Shown: positions 1 to 13,549, counted from the stretch's first letter. The stretch: DNA of 64,000 nucleotides from Planctomycetota bacterium (GCA_029260765.1 JAJDCP010000060.1:1-64000); one strand, 5' to 3'. The notes: generated by a model from the letters alone, not told the origin. Made by a program: numbers and translations.

Positions 1-188
1 GGTGAACCCAGAACATCTGGATGGGACCTTTGCCAGAGCGCCTTCCGGCGCTCACAGAGCGCCGCTACAGAAGACGGACTCGACTCATGCGTGCTTGACA
101 ATGTTCGAGACGGTCGCAACGGATAGTAGCCGCCAAGACCCCTCCAGGCCCTTTGCATCGAACCCGTGTCAGGAGCTCTGGAGTCGGA
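1..188. repeat. Dispersed intergenic repeat, copy A (uninterrupted)
   Basis: This non-coding stretch recurs in diverged form at 32628-33029. Positions 1-59 match 32628-32686, and 60-188 match 32901-33029 without obvious gaps at roughly four bases in five. It contains a hairpin, GGCGCT-CACAG-AGCGCC, at about 47-63, followed by CGCTACAGAAG, the style of REP-like palindromes. Copy A lacks the 205-bp insertion found in copy B and so shows the pre-insertion state, with a single CTCACAGAG at 51-59. The repeat may begin before the window. Confidence 0.75.
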
Positions 189-267
189 TCTGCCGATCGC
201 CGGAACGTTGAAGGTCGCCCAGTTTCTATGCACAATGCGCGTAGTTTGTCTCAAATTGGAGAAGGCA

Positions 268-744
268 ATGGGTTTGCGAAATCTCGGACCGCTCGTCCTA
301 TGTTGCCTGCTGGCTGCGGGTTGTGGCGATGGTGTCTCCGGCAAGGTCAAGATGAGGGAGGCTGTCTTCGCTGGCGTCAACCACTTTGGCGGCGACGCCT
401 TTCTGCATTCGGTGACCATCAGCGGGATGGATGACCAGGGCCAGGTCGACATCGACGGCAACGGTACGATCGTGTGCCTGTTCAAGAATGGCGAGGCCTG
501 GAAGACCGTGACGTTCTCGAAGGCAGGCATGACTGAGGGGGCTGGCTCGGCGCCCGCCGGGATCGTGGCGATCGATCTCGCCCAGCTCAAAGACTCCGAC
601 GCGCTGGTCGAGGCCGCCGGTGGTGCCGGGGACGGCAGCCTGGTGCTGTCGATACCGATGGACAAGCCCCAGGTGGTGGTCAACGGCAAGCTCCTCGACG
701 GCTACAGCGCGGAAGTCTCCGGCGGCCTGGGGCTGCCGGAATAG
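268..744 (+). CDS. Small predicted lipoprotein of unknown function
   Basis: A 158-residue protein that I do not recognise. I chose the ATG at 268 because GGAGAAGG lies just upstream and the protein then opens with a lipoprotein signal (MGLRNLG, hydrophobic stretch, then LLAAGC with Cys near residue 19). Longer starts further upstream would bury this signal. The mature part is Gly-, Asp- and Val-rich and looks beta-stranded, as expected for a small extracytoplasmic domain. It is convergent with the gene at 776-1177. No catalytic motif is visible. The lipoprotein call is inferred from the lipobox; the function is open. Confidence 0.7.
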   Translation: MGLRNLGPLVLCCLLAAGCGDGVSGKVKMREAVFAGVNHFGGDAFLHSVTISGMDDQGQVDIDGNGTIVCLFKNGEAWKTVTFSKAGMTEGAGSAPAGIVAIDLAQLKDSDALVEAAGGAGDGSLVLSIPMDKPQVVVNGKLLDGYSAEVSGGLGLPE

Positions 745-775
745 GCACCTGCGGGCAGAGCTTGATCGACGACCG

Positions 776-1177
776 CTAGTCGATCGCCAGGGCGGCCATT
801 GCTTGGTTCCTGGTCGTTTGAGCCGTTCCCCCTCCATCCAGCCAGGGTCGTGCCTGTCCCCCCACAGGCATGTCCGCCGTGCCTTTTACGCAGTCGGCCT
901 CCCTCAGCGTGCTCTCGAGGTCGGTCTTGTCCCGCTGGGCTTTGGAGTCGAAGATGTTGTAGCTCTGGCCCCGCACGAAGCGGCCTGCGACTCCCTTGGC
1001 TTTGGTCTGCCAACGACGCCTCAGCTCGAACCGGTTGTCGCCCGGCACGTCGCTGTAGATCCAGACAATCTCGAAGGGCTTTCCGTACTTCTCGTCGCTG
1101 AAACGGCCGGGGAAGGTCATCGGCGGCTGGGCGGGCACGTCGTTGAGATGGGGCATGAGGTACCCCACGGATTGCAC
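776..1177 (-). CDS. Hypothetical protein, possibly truncated
   Basis: A 133-residue reading frame on the minus strand from a GTG at 1177; an in-frame ATG follows seven codons later. I do not recognise the family. The middle part (about residues 30-105, with PFEIVWIYSDVPGDNRFELR and a Lys/Arg/Asp-rich tail) has the composition of a folded soluble protein. The first 25 residues and the last 20 are less convincing. No signal peptide or clear Shine-Dalgarno is seen, so it could be a remnant of a longer gene. The competing plus-strand frame here is low-complexity Arg/Ser/Pro and looks like a shadow. Confidence 0.45.
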   Translation of the reverse strand: MQSVGYLMPHLNDVPAQPPMTFPGRFSDEKYGKPFEIVWIYSDVPGDNRFELRRRWQTKAKGVAGRFVRGQSYNIFDSKAQRDKTDLESTLREADCVKGTADMPVGGQARPWLDGGGTAQTTRNQAMAALAID

Positions 1178-1330
1178 CAGAATTGTGTGGGTTCGATGGT
1201 AGGACGGGGGACCCGGGCCGGGCCCAGCCCGGCTGTGGACCCATTGGAGCGCAAGCCGAGCAGCGAAGGTCCTTGGCGCGGAGCGCGATCTGCTACGCTG
1301 AGATCAGAACCTCCTGCGGAGACTCGCCCG

Positions 1331-2404
1331 GTGGATGCGCACCCCTTGCGTGACAAACCCCGCCCCTTCCGTGGCTGGGCTGTGGTGTGCGCAGCGCTCG
1401 CCGCGGGCGGCGCGCTGTGGCTGGGTTCCTGGATCCGGCCGGAGCTCGACGAGGGGCTGCGCTCGTACCGTTGGCCCACGACCCAGGGAACACTGCTGAA
1501 GGCCGAGCGCGGGCACGCAATCATGGGACCGTCCTACGAGGAGTCGTACGAGGAGACCTGGCTCAAGCTATGGTACGCCTACCGCAGCCCGGCCAACGAA
1601 GCGTTGGACAGCCACCGCTACGATGTATCGACCGCGCCGGGGGCGGGACGCCGGCATCGATCATCGATGATCGAGCTGGGCATGGCGCAGCAGGCGCTCA
1701 AGCGAGCTCCGCGTGTCCGCGTCTACTACGATCCCGAGCGGCCGCAGAGGGCGGTGCTGCGGCCGGGAATCGCCTTCTCTACCAGCGGCTGGCTGTGCCT
1801 GCTGCTGACGCTACTCGGAGCCACGGTCTGCTTCCTGCGTTGCGTGTCGGTGCCCGCCAAGAAGCTGGCGCAGCGTGAGGGCATGGGCCCGGATGGCAAA
1901 CCCACGAAGCTGGCGGGGCCGGTGATGATGCTGGTTATGTGGCTGTTCCTGTTCCCGCTGGGTTGGGCCGCATTGGCCTGCGGGTTGGCGGGTGTCGCCT
2001 CCGGCATGTTCGGGTCTGCGCCGCCGACCTGGCCCTTGCTCGGCTATCTGGGACTCTTCTTCGCGGTCGTGCTGTGGCCCCGCATCGCCAGGGCCTCGAC
2101 GGTGCAGCCGTTGCTGATGCTGTGCATTCTGGGGATCCCGGTGTTCGCGGTGACAGGCCTGGTCTTGCAGGTGTTGCATCGCGAAACAGAGGTCGTTTAC
2201 ACCATCCCGGCTGAGCAACTGCTCAGCCGGCTGCAGGATCCTCACCCCGCAGTTCGTGAGGCCGCGGCCTGGGCTGTGTTCGAGGCGGAAGCTCCGGCCG
2301 CCGCCGCGCCCTTGCTGGAGGCTCTCTGCGGCGACGAGCACCCGCAGGTCCGAGAGGCGGCTGCATCCGCCGCAAAACGGCTGCGTCGCCGGGCGCCGCA
2401 CTGA
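1331..2404 (+). CDS. DUF3592-like membrane protein with C-terminal HEAT-like repeats
   Basis: About 357 residues. From the GTG at 1331 there is a short cytoplasmic start, a membrane helix (VVCAALAAGGALWLGSW), then an extracytoplasmic domain with the features of DUF3592 proteins (W..TQGTLL, a tyrosine-rich Y.Y....P..A strand, and VRVYYDPERPQRAVLRPG before the next helix). Four or so further helices follow. The C-terminal 60 residues carry two short Ala-rich helical repeats (L.DPHPAVREAAAWAV and LCGDEHPQVREAAASAA) of HEAT type. DUF3592 proteins have no assigned activity; HEAT units suggest protein binding on the cytoplasmic side. The open frame continues further upstream, but that part is low-complexity. 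The start is uncertain. Confidence 0.7.
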   Translation: MDAHPLRDKPRPFRGWAVVCAALAAGGALWLGSWIRPELDEGLRSYRWPTTQGTLLKAERGHAIMGPSYEESYEETWLKLWYAYRSPANEALDSHRYDVSTAPGAGRRHRSSMIELGMAQQALKRAPRVRVYYDPERPQRAVLRPGIAFSTSGWLCLLLTLLGATVCFLRCVSVPAKKLAQREGMGPDGKPTKLAGPVMMLVMWLFLFPLGWAALACGLAGVASGMFGSAPPTWPLLGYLGLFFAVVLWPRIARASTVQPLLMLCILGIPVFAVTGLVLQVLHRETEVVYTIPAEQLLSRLQDPHPAVREAAAWAVFEAEAPAAAAPLLEALCGDEHPQVREAAASAAKRLRRRAPH

Positions 2405-2498
2405 GCACGTGGGGGATAGGGGATGGGGATGGCCGCCTCTGGGAGCGCCCCGCGCGTCAAGGTTCCTCAGAGAACCCCGGGCAGGGCGTCTGCGAGCC

Positions 2499-3008
2499 CT
2501 ATTCGGCGTGCCCCCAGGCAACGAGCATCATGCTGACGGTGCCATTGGACTCAGCCTTGACGGTGCCGAAAGGGACGTCCAGGCAGACCCAGCTCTTGGA
2601 GACGTATATCGTGCCCGCGACATCGGTCTCGGTGGTGTAGACCTTGCACGCCAGGGTCTGGCCGTTGACTTCGACTTCCTCTTCGGTGAATTTGGGAGCC
2701 TCGGCAGGCTCTGCACCTTCGCCACCAGCCGTGGCAGCGTAGTCGAGCGTCATGGGCGTCACGGTCGGCTCGCCGAGAGGAGCGCCGTTCATCGTCATGC
2801 TCGAGTGGGTCTCATAGCTGACGACCGTCCCTTCGACGGCGGTGACAACTTGCTTCGTTTCGGTCTTCATGCCCGGCGCGGGCTCGCCCTCGTAGCTCGC
2901 CCAGTCTCCGACCTTCAGGTTGGCCCAGGGGTTGTCATCGGCGAGAGTGGGCGTGACCAGCAGCGCCAGAGCGACGGCGAGAGCCAGGAATCCCTTGGTT
3001 GAACGCAT
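2499..3008 (-). CDS. Secreted protein of unknown function
   Basis: A 169-residue exported protein. I chose the ATG at 3008 because AAGGAGC stands just upstream and the product then starts with a classic signal peptide (MRSTKGFLALAVALALLV, cleavage after about Ala23). Mature residues alternate Thr/Val/Glu strands with VGDWASYEGE at the front, a layout seen in small beta-rich secreted proteins of Planctomycetota and relatives. Two cysteines are present in the second half (LACKVYTT and SWVCLDVP) and could form a disulfide. No enzyme motif is visible. It converges with the DUF3592-like gene. Confidence 0.8.
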   Translation of the reverse strand: MRSTKGFLALAVALALLVTPTLADDNPWANLKVGDWASYEGEPAPGMKTETKQVVTAVEGTVVSYETHSSMTMNGAPLGEPTVTPMTLDYAATAGGEGAEPAEAPKFTEEEVEVNGQTLACKVYTTETDVAGTIYVSKSWVCLDVPFGTVKAESNGTVSMMLVAWGHAE

Positions 3009-3117
3009 GTTCAGCTCCTTGGTGATGAGGGAAACAGTTGTTTCAATTATTCGATCCACAGGGCACGGGCCGCAACGGAAATCTGGCAGAAATGCCTGAC
3101 GTAGTGCCGAGAGCGGC

Positions 3118-3360
3118 TCAAGCCAACAGCTGCAGCCGGCACAACCGCACGCATAGCCCCTCTTCCGCCGCCAGCTCGACGTGGCTGCCCGATGCGACCA
3201 CGCGGCCACGGTTGAAGACCTCGCAGCTCTGGATGGTGGCCAGGCGATGACCAGCGCTAACAGGTTCGCCCGGCGCACCCTCCCTGTTGACGGCGCCCCC
3301 TTCCCAGCAACGAGCCATCACCAGCGAGCTGCTGCCAGGGTCCAGAGACTTCGTGAGGCT
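3118..3360 (-). pseudogene. Relic of an ABC exporter ATPase (C-terminal end only)
   Basis: Read on the minus strand, these 80 codons give a degraded but recognisable end of an ABCB/MsbA-type ATP-binding domain. A damaged LTKSLDPGSSSL stands where exporters have TSALD; GHRLATIQSCEVFNRG matches the H-loop region AHRLSTI; RVVASGSHVELAAEEGLC matches the conserved G-x-H-x-E-L tail; and VRLCRLQLLA is the usual end. Walker A, Q-loop, signature and Walker B are not found: upstream, the same open frame runs antisense to the next gene and is not ABC-like. This is a decayed gene end in the 450-bp gap before the kinase gene. Confidence 0.65.
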
Positions 3361-3459
3361 CTTTGACTCGCGTTCACAGGTCCAGTAGGCTGGGCCAACA
3401 CGGTCCAATGGCATCGAAGATCTGCCGCAGCAGGCAGACCGCGCCCGGAGGAGCGGCTC

Positions 3460-8925
<5,466 letters not shown>

Positions 8926-8930
8926 GTGCT

Positions 8931-8948
8931 TTCCCAATATATTGGGAA
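8931..8948. promoter_or_regulatory. Perfect 18-bp palindrome, candidate activator site 1
   Basis: TTCCCAATATATTGGGAA is a perfect inverted repeat starting 6 bp after the stop codon of the sigma54 activator gene. A near-copy lies 91 bp further on (centre to centre), and a -24/-12 promoter follows. The distance of about 240 bp from the predicted start of transcription is normal for an upstream activating sequence. Assignment to the Fis-type HTH of the neighbouring protein is inference. Confidence 0.7.
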
Positions 8949-9022
8949 GCCCTGGCGCTGAGCGAGCTGCGCGCGCCGTCGATTCCATGCAAAGAGTTGT
9001 CTAGAAATGGGTTGTGCCCACG

Positions 9023-9038
9023 TCCCAACATATTGGGA
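9023..9038. promoter_or_regulatory. Near-perfect 16-bp palindrome, candidate activator site 2
   Basis: TCCCAACATATTGGGA differs from the core of the first palindrome at one base only (C for T at position 7), which breaks a single symmetric pair. Two such copies of an AT-centred palindrome in GC-rich DNA, both between the activator gene and the STAS gene, are unlikely to be chance. It lies about 150 bp upstream of the predicted transcription start. Confidence 0.7.
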
Positions 9039-9153
9039 TAGTCCCACTAGAGTGTGACTCCTGAAATCAATGCGGGCCCGTCCGCGCCAGACGCATCCAT
9101 CTAAACCATTCATACAAAACATGTTACGAAATTTGTACCGCGCCGTCCGGACG

Positions 9154-9169
9154 CGGCACACCCCGTGCT
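9154..9169 (+). promoter_or_regulatory. Predicted sigma54 (-24/-12) promoter
   Basis: CGGCACACCCCGTGCT matches the sigma54 consensus TGGCACG-N4-TTGCW: the invariant GG (9155-9156) and GC (9167-9168) have the exact required spacing, GGCAC is intact, and deviations are C for T, A for G and G for T. Transcription would start near 9180, about 40 bp before the STAS gene. The two palindromes upstream supply plausible activator sites. Confidence 0.6.
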
Positions 9170-9220
9170 TCAGGTGCCTGTCGTTGATGCAGATCCGCAA
9201 CGAAGCAAAGGTACAACTCG

Positions 9221-9487
9221 ATGATGCGTGTCACCACGATCCCAGGCTCCGACAAGCGCACCGCCGTCGCTGTCGAGGGATCGATCACCGGAGAGTATTC
9301 ACAGCTCCTGGAGTCCGCATGTACGGGGCTCCTCGATGCAGGCCGCGTGCTCGAGCTCGACCTGTCGTATGTGGACCACGTCGACTCTAGCGGGCTCGCC
9401 GCGCTGCGTCGCCTGCGGACTCGACAGGCGGCCATCGTCGCCTGTCCGGCGTTCATTCTCGAGCTCGTGGACCGTGACCTTAGCTGA
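9221..9487 (+). CDS. STAS-domain protein (anti-sigma factor antagonist type)
   Basis: An 88-residue single STAS domain. It has the core VAVEGSITGEYSQLLES strand-helix, LELDLSYVDHVDSSGLAAL, which matches the conserved D-S-S-G loop where SpoIIAA-type antagonists are phosphorylated on Ser, and a final strand-helix. Proteins of this kind partner with anti-sigma kinases or act as modules in stress signalling. It is the first gene behind the predicted sigma54 promoter at 9154 and is followed on the same strand by a lipoprotein. No HPK/RsbW-type partner is next to it; the large kinase upstream could modify it, which is inference. Two adjacent ATGs (9221, 9224) are possible starts. Confidence 0.85.
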   Translation: MMRVTTIPGSDKRTAVAVEGSITGEYSQLLESACTGLLDAGRVLELDLSYVDHVDSSGLAALRRLRTRQAAIVACPAFILELVDRDLS

Positions 9488-9640
9488 AATTCCCGCAACA
9501 CCGGGCGGCGCTGTGCTCAAGCCACCCCAGCGACAAAGAGGACTGCTTGCATACCGCGACCATTGACGCCCTGGGCACCGCGCGGCCCGAGTGCCTCACC
9601 CGTAACCAGTGAACCCCTGCAAACCTCGGAGACTCCAACC

Positions 9641-11002
9641 ATGCGTTCATCAACTGTGATCCTGTTCGCCTTTGCCGTCATCGGCCTGACCGGCTGCGCG
9701 ACGGCCCCGTCCCAGGCCGTGGCCGGCTATCTGTACACGAGCCTCAACGGCGAGACAACCAATCAAGTCGTCGCTTTCGAGCGCTACAACGACGGAACCC
9801 TCGGACAGCAGAGAGCCTACTCCACTGGCTCCAAGGGGGGCGCGAACCGTGCAGCTGGCGGCGATGCCGCCGGCGATTTCGACTCCCAGGGCGCCATGCA
9901 GATCATCGGTGACCACCTGCTGGTGGTGAACGCCGGAGGCAACACGATCTCGGTGTTCGGCCTGGACACGTCGACAGGTGGGCTCGCGTTGCAGAGCAAC
10001 GTCGCTTCCCAGGGGACACGCCCGGTCAGCCTGACCCACGTCGCCAAGCCCGGCTCGCCGAACGAGCACTGGGTGGTCGTCGGCAACCAGTGGAACAACC
10101 CCAACGTGCAGAAGGGCGGGCCGGGAGAGGGACCGCTGGAAATGTACCCCAATGCCGAGTTCCACTCGACCGGCGGAGGCCACATGCAACGGCTTGCGGA
10201 CCGCAACATCTTCCTCTTCTCCTTCGATCTCCTGACGGGCCTGCTCACTCCGGTCCATTCGTTGGACTCCTACGTTGGCACGAACGGCGGCCCGACGACT
10301 GTCGCCTTCAGTCCCGACGGCTCCAAGCTGGCCGTGGCGACCTGGGGCATCGCCCACTTCGGCACCGCAGCGCCGACGCACCAGAAGCCGAGCCGGGTCT
10401 ATGTCTACGACTTCAACCTGCAAAGCGGAACCATCAGTCATCCGCGTTACTACGAAGAAGCCGGGATCGCTGGAAGCATCGGCTTCAGCTGGGACACACG
10501 CACGCCGACATTGTTTGTCTCCAACTTCAACCTGGTACCCGAGAAGCGGGACCACAGCTTGACCGTTCTTCGTGACGATGGCCGGAGTGTGACCAAGTCC
10601 GCCCATTTTGGGACCGGCGAAGGTAGCGACATCGACGAAGCCTGCTGGACCACCCTCGATCCCTCGGGACGCATGCTTTATGTCTCGAGCTTTGGCGGCA
10701 ATCTCATCAGCGTCTTCGCGGTTGCCCTCGACGGCACGGTCAGCCGCCTCGGCGCGATGAGCGAGACCGTCTTCGCACAGCGTAGGGCCGGGACTCCGCC
10801 TGGTGATACCAAGGACATGTATGTGACCGCCGACGGCCGCTACCTCTATTGCCTGGGTGCCTACCAGACCTTCACGGTGTCCAGCTTCGAGGTCGCCGCG
10901 GACGGTACGCTCGATCTGGGCGCTGAGTACAAAGTCGCCGCGGCGACGGCGAAGGGCGCCGGGGCTTACAACTTCCTGGGCCTGGTTGGAGTCGATCGTT
11001 GA
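9641..11002 (+). CDS. Lactonase-like beta-propeller lipoprotein
   Basis: A 453-residue lipoprotein: MRSSTVILFAFAVIGLTGC gives a clear lipobox with Cys at 19. The rest is a repeated beta-propeller of the 6-phosphogluconolactonase-like fold (blades such as ISVFGLDTSTGGL, TVAFSPDGSKLAVATWG, LDPSGRMLYVSSFGGN and VTADGRYLYCLGAYQTF). Members of this broad family include lactonases and many non-enzymatic surface propellers; catalytic residues cannot be assigned here. The start at 9641 was chosen for the signal peptide; the open frame begins earlier at 9563. It follows the STAS gene by 153 bp and may share its sigma54 promoter. Confidence 0.85.
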   Translation: MRSSTVILFAFAVIGLTGCATAPSQAVAGYLYTSLNGETTNQVVAFERYNDGTLGQQRAYSTGSKGGANRAAGGDAAGDFDSQGAMQIIGDHLLVVNAGGNTISVFGLDTSTGGLALQSNVASQGTRPVSLTHVAKPGSPNEHWVVVGNQWNNPNVQKGGPGEGPLEMYPNAEFHSTGGGHMQRLADRNIFLFSFDLLTGLLTPVHSLDSYVGTNGGPTTVAFSPDGSKLAVATWGIAHFGTAAPTHQKPSRVYVYDFNLQSGTISHPRYYEEAGIAGSIGFSWDTRTPTLFVSNFNLVPEKRDHSLTVLRDDGRSVTKSAHFGTGEGSDIDEACWTTLDPSGRMLYVSSFGGNLISVFAVALDGTVSRLGAMSETVFAQRRAGTPPGDTKDMYVTADGRYLYCLGAYQTFTVSSFEVAADGTLDLGAEYKVAAATAKGAGAYNFLGLVGVDR

Positions 11003-11157
11003 GGGCTGGGGACCGTTCATGGTCCAACTCTGGACGTCGCCGGCTTGGCTCTTCCCATTCGGGGGATCATCCTTGGCGGCCGCGGACGTTATAATCAAGA
11101 CAACATCGACGTACACGCGGAGTCTACCCGGAAAGGCCCGCATTCAGAGAGGTTGCC

Positions 11158-11787
11158 ATGGGACTGAATCCGTCTGTTCTGCTCGACAAATCGAGCACAC
11201 ATACCTTCCGCGCCAGGACCGGCTCCATCGGTGTCGAGTTCATCGAGGTCGGAGCGGGTTGGGGCAAAATGAGCGGCCGCACGGGTTACGTGCCCTGGGC
11301 CTTGATGGTGGGTGGTGTCAGCCTGTCAGCCGTTCCGCTCCAGGCCAGCTACCACGGCGCCACCTCATGGTCTCTCAGGACAGGGAACATCACCCTGGCT
11401 GAAGCGTTCATCACCTTTCAGGGGAGCATCGCCTACGGCTTTCTGTGCAGCAGCGCTCCTCTGAAATTCGACAGAAACTACCAGATGTTGCTGGCGGGCC
11501 TGAGTGCGCTGAAGAGCCGCTATTCCAAGGCCAGGCAGGCCCACACCTGGCTCAAGTCCAAAGAGAATGTCAACTCCCTCGAGCTGCGCCTCGAGGCGGC
11601 GATGTGCGGGGGCCGCGTGGCCCATCAAGACCTGCTCTTCCGCGATGGCTTCTCCTGGTCCACACCGCAAGCCGCCATCGGCCTGACGGGCATCCAGTTC
11701 GTCGGAACCCAACCCCTGGGTGGCCTCTTGCGCACGGGCAGAACCATCGGCAACATCGGAAGCGCCATCGGCGGCCTCTTCGACTGA
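11158..11787 (+). CDS. Hypothetical protein
   Basis: A 209-residue protein of unknown family; GAGAGG upstream supports the ATG at 11158. It has no signal peptide and no strongly hydrophobic helix. The middle is helical (LLAGLSALKSRYSKARQAH) and the end is Gly-rich (LGGLLRTGRTIGNIGSAIGG), a pattern often seen in proteins that insert into or lie along membranes. The N-terminal half contains many Gly/Ser beta segments. It is only 7 bp from the next gene (JmjC-like protein), so the two are probably co-transcribed. A substrate relationship to that oxygenase is possible but nothing in the sequence shows it. Confidence 0.7.
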   Translation: MGLNPSVLLDKSSTHTFRARTGSIGVEFIEVGAGWGKMSGRTGYVPWALMVGGVSLSAVPLQASYHGATSWSLRTGNITLAEAFITFQGSIAYGFLCSSAPLKFDRNYQMLLAGLSALKSRYSKARQAHTWLKSKENVNSLELRLEAAMCGGRVAHQDLLFRDGFSWSTPQAAIGLTGIQFVGTQPLGGLLRTGRTIGNIGSAIGGLFD

Positions 11788-11794
11788 GCGACCG

Positions 11795-13549
11795 ATGCAC
11801 GGTTCTCCCGCCAATCAACCGCCTGGAGCTTCCCCTCCTGGAAACACCTGGCGCTTCCTGCTCGAGCCCGAAGTCGAGCCCGGCGCCATGGCCCCGGCCG
11901 GGAACCCTGTGCCCACAGAAGCCTGGCAGGCGCGCTTGAGCGCGCCCAGCAACCGCTATCCGCCCACGCTGGCGAGCCACGTTGACGTGGGGGCTCTGCT
12001 CGGTGGTGCCGCCTTCTTCCGCGATTCCTGGGGGCGGCACCCGATCCGCAGCACACTGCAGATTCCTCCGCACGATTGGCCCAGAGGCGTCGCGGAGCTC
12101 GCGGCTCAGCTCGCCGAGCAGCAACGGGTCGAGGTCTGTGATGCGGACGGTCGACGTTCGATCGGGGCCGAGGAGGTGGGAAGCCTGGCTCAGGTCATCG
12201 ACGCTGCCTCCGAGCGTCTGTTGTTGGTCCGCGATGCCCATCGTGAGCTGCCCTTCGCTGGCGAGCTGCAGCGGGCATTCTCAGGCTTCTTCCGCTGTCC
12301 GGTCAGCAGCAGTCTGTACCTCAACGCCGCGGGCGCTCCGAGCTTTCCCGAGCATCATGACGCCCACCATGTCTTTGCCGTCCAGCTGTTCGGGGCCAAG
12401 TCCTGGGCCCTGGCGCCGCCTACCGTTGCCTTTGCGAGCCGCAGGTACAGTGCACAACCCGAGACCGCGGCCGATCCCAACCAGGTCAGGCTGACGGCCG
12501 GCCAATGGCTGTACCTGCCCCTCGGCTGGCGGCACCGGGTCCAGGCCTGCGATGGAGTCTCTGTACACATCACCTTCGGGATTCACGTCCCGCGCTGGAT
12601 CGACGCCCTCGAGGCGATGCTCGAGGGCGCTGGACAGCTCGAGCCCAGCCTGCGCGCTCCGGTGCCGATGCAGGTGGGGCCGAGCGGGGTCAGCTGGCAG
12701 CTCGGCGCTGCAGCAGGGCTGGCGGCCCGGTTGGAGAAGGCTCTGCGCGGGCACACGGGCGACGTCTGCCTGGCCTGGGGAACGCCGTTGCAGCTTGAGC
12801 TGCCGATCCACGGCTGCTGGCCCATCGAGCGAGGCGTCTTCGTCCGCGCTCCCGACCCTCCAGACACAGCTCTGTTTTCTCAGCTACGCCAGGCTGCGGC
12901 GCGCCTGCAGCGTGTGCTTCCGGGGCTTCACAGTGTCCATGCACGGGGCTCGCTGCTGGTCGACAAGACGCCAGAGACACTCCACGACCTCGACCTGATT
13001 CTGGTCTTCCACCAGCCTTCAGGCCCGAACAGCTTGACCGAGGCACTCGCAATCCTGGGTCCCTGCCCGCTTCCAGCGATCTCCTGGGACCTGCGCGCGG
13101 TCCACGCGCAGGCCCTGAAGGATGGGAGCGCCCGCGCCTCTGTGCGGCTCTGTCTGGCGGTCGCCAGCCTGCATCTGGCGGGCGCAGCTCTCTACCTGGC
13201 GCCCGTAAAGGCTGAGCGCACACTCGCCCAGGCGCTGCAGCAAGAGACGCTGGAGCTCTGGCACCAGCAATTGCATGCCCTCGATCGGGGGGCGCCCGGT
13301 ACCCGCCGTAGAGTCCAGTGGCTGCAGAAGCGGGCTCTGCGTCTGGGCGGCATCGAGGGTCTGGCACGAAACGGAGTGTTTACCCGCCACCCGCTGGGCT
13401 GTGCCAGCCTGTGTGCTCGGCTGGAGCCCTCTCTGGCGAGCCTGGCCGCGCGCGTATGCGCGGACCTGTTGGCGCGAGACTGTTCGGCGCAAGCCGCCGT
13501 CTCGGCGATCGAACTCGGCGCGCGGCTCGTTGAGCTCAGCGTTCTGTGA
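11795..13549 (+). CDS. JmjC/cupin_4-type oxygenase fused to a nucleotidyltransferase-like domain
   Basis: A 584-residue fusion. Residues about 60-290 form a JmjC-type cupin like the bacterial ribosomal oxygenases: the Fe(II) site is H187-x-D189 in PEHHDAHHVFAVQLFGAKSW with His247 in LPLGWRHRV, and K202 and W204 match the usual K-x-W. Such enzymes hydroxylate protein side chains with 2-oxoglutarate. Residues about 370-480 look like a nucleotidyltransferase fold: HARGSLL followed by LHDLDLILVF, the G-S...D-x-D pattern. The C-terminal 100 residues are helical. I know of no established family with this order. The start at 11795 is 7 bp after the previous stop; no strong Shine-Dalgarno decides it. 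The cupin call is firm, the second domain moderate. Confidence 0.8.
   Translation: MHGSPANQPPGASPPGNTWRFLLEPEVEPGAMAPAGNPVPTEAWQARLSAPSNRYPPTLASHVDVGALLGGAAFFRDSWGRHPIRSTLQIPPHDWPRGVAELAAQLAEQQRVEVCDADGRRSIGAEEVGSLAQVIDAASERLLLVRDAHRELPFAGELQRAFSGFFRCPVSSSLYLNAAGAPSFPEHHDAHHVFAVQLFGAKSWALAPPTVAFASRRYSAQPETAADPNQVRLTAGQWLYLPLGWRHRVQACDGVSVHITFGIHVPRWIDALEAMLEGAGQLEPSLRAPVPMQVGPSGVSWQLGAAAGLAARLEKALRGHTGDVCLAWGTPLQLELPIHGCWPIERGVFVRAPDPPDTALFSQLRQAAARLQRVLPGLHSVHARGSLLVDKTPETLHDLDLILVFHQPSGPNSLTEALAILGPCPLPAISWDLRAVHAQALKDGSARASVRLCLAVASLHLAGAALYLAPVKAERTLAQALQQETLELWHQQLHALDRGAPGTRRRVQWLQKRALRLGGIEGLARNGVFTRHPLGCASLCARLEPSLASLAARVCADLLARDCSAQAAVSAIELGARLVELSVL

Noticed and set aside
9650..11143. 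A 497-codon minus-strand frame
   Set aside because: It is antisense to the beta-propeller lipoprotein, whose blades and lipobox are clear.
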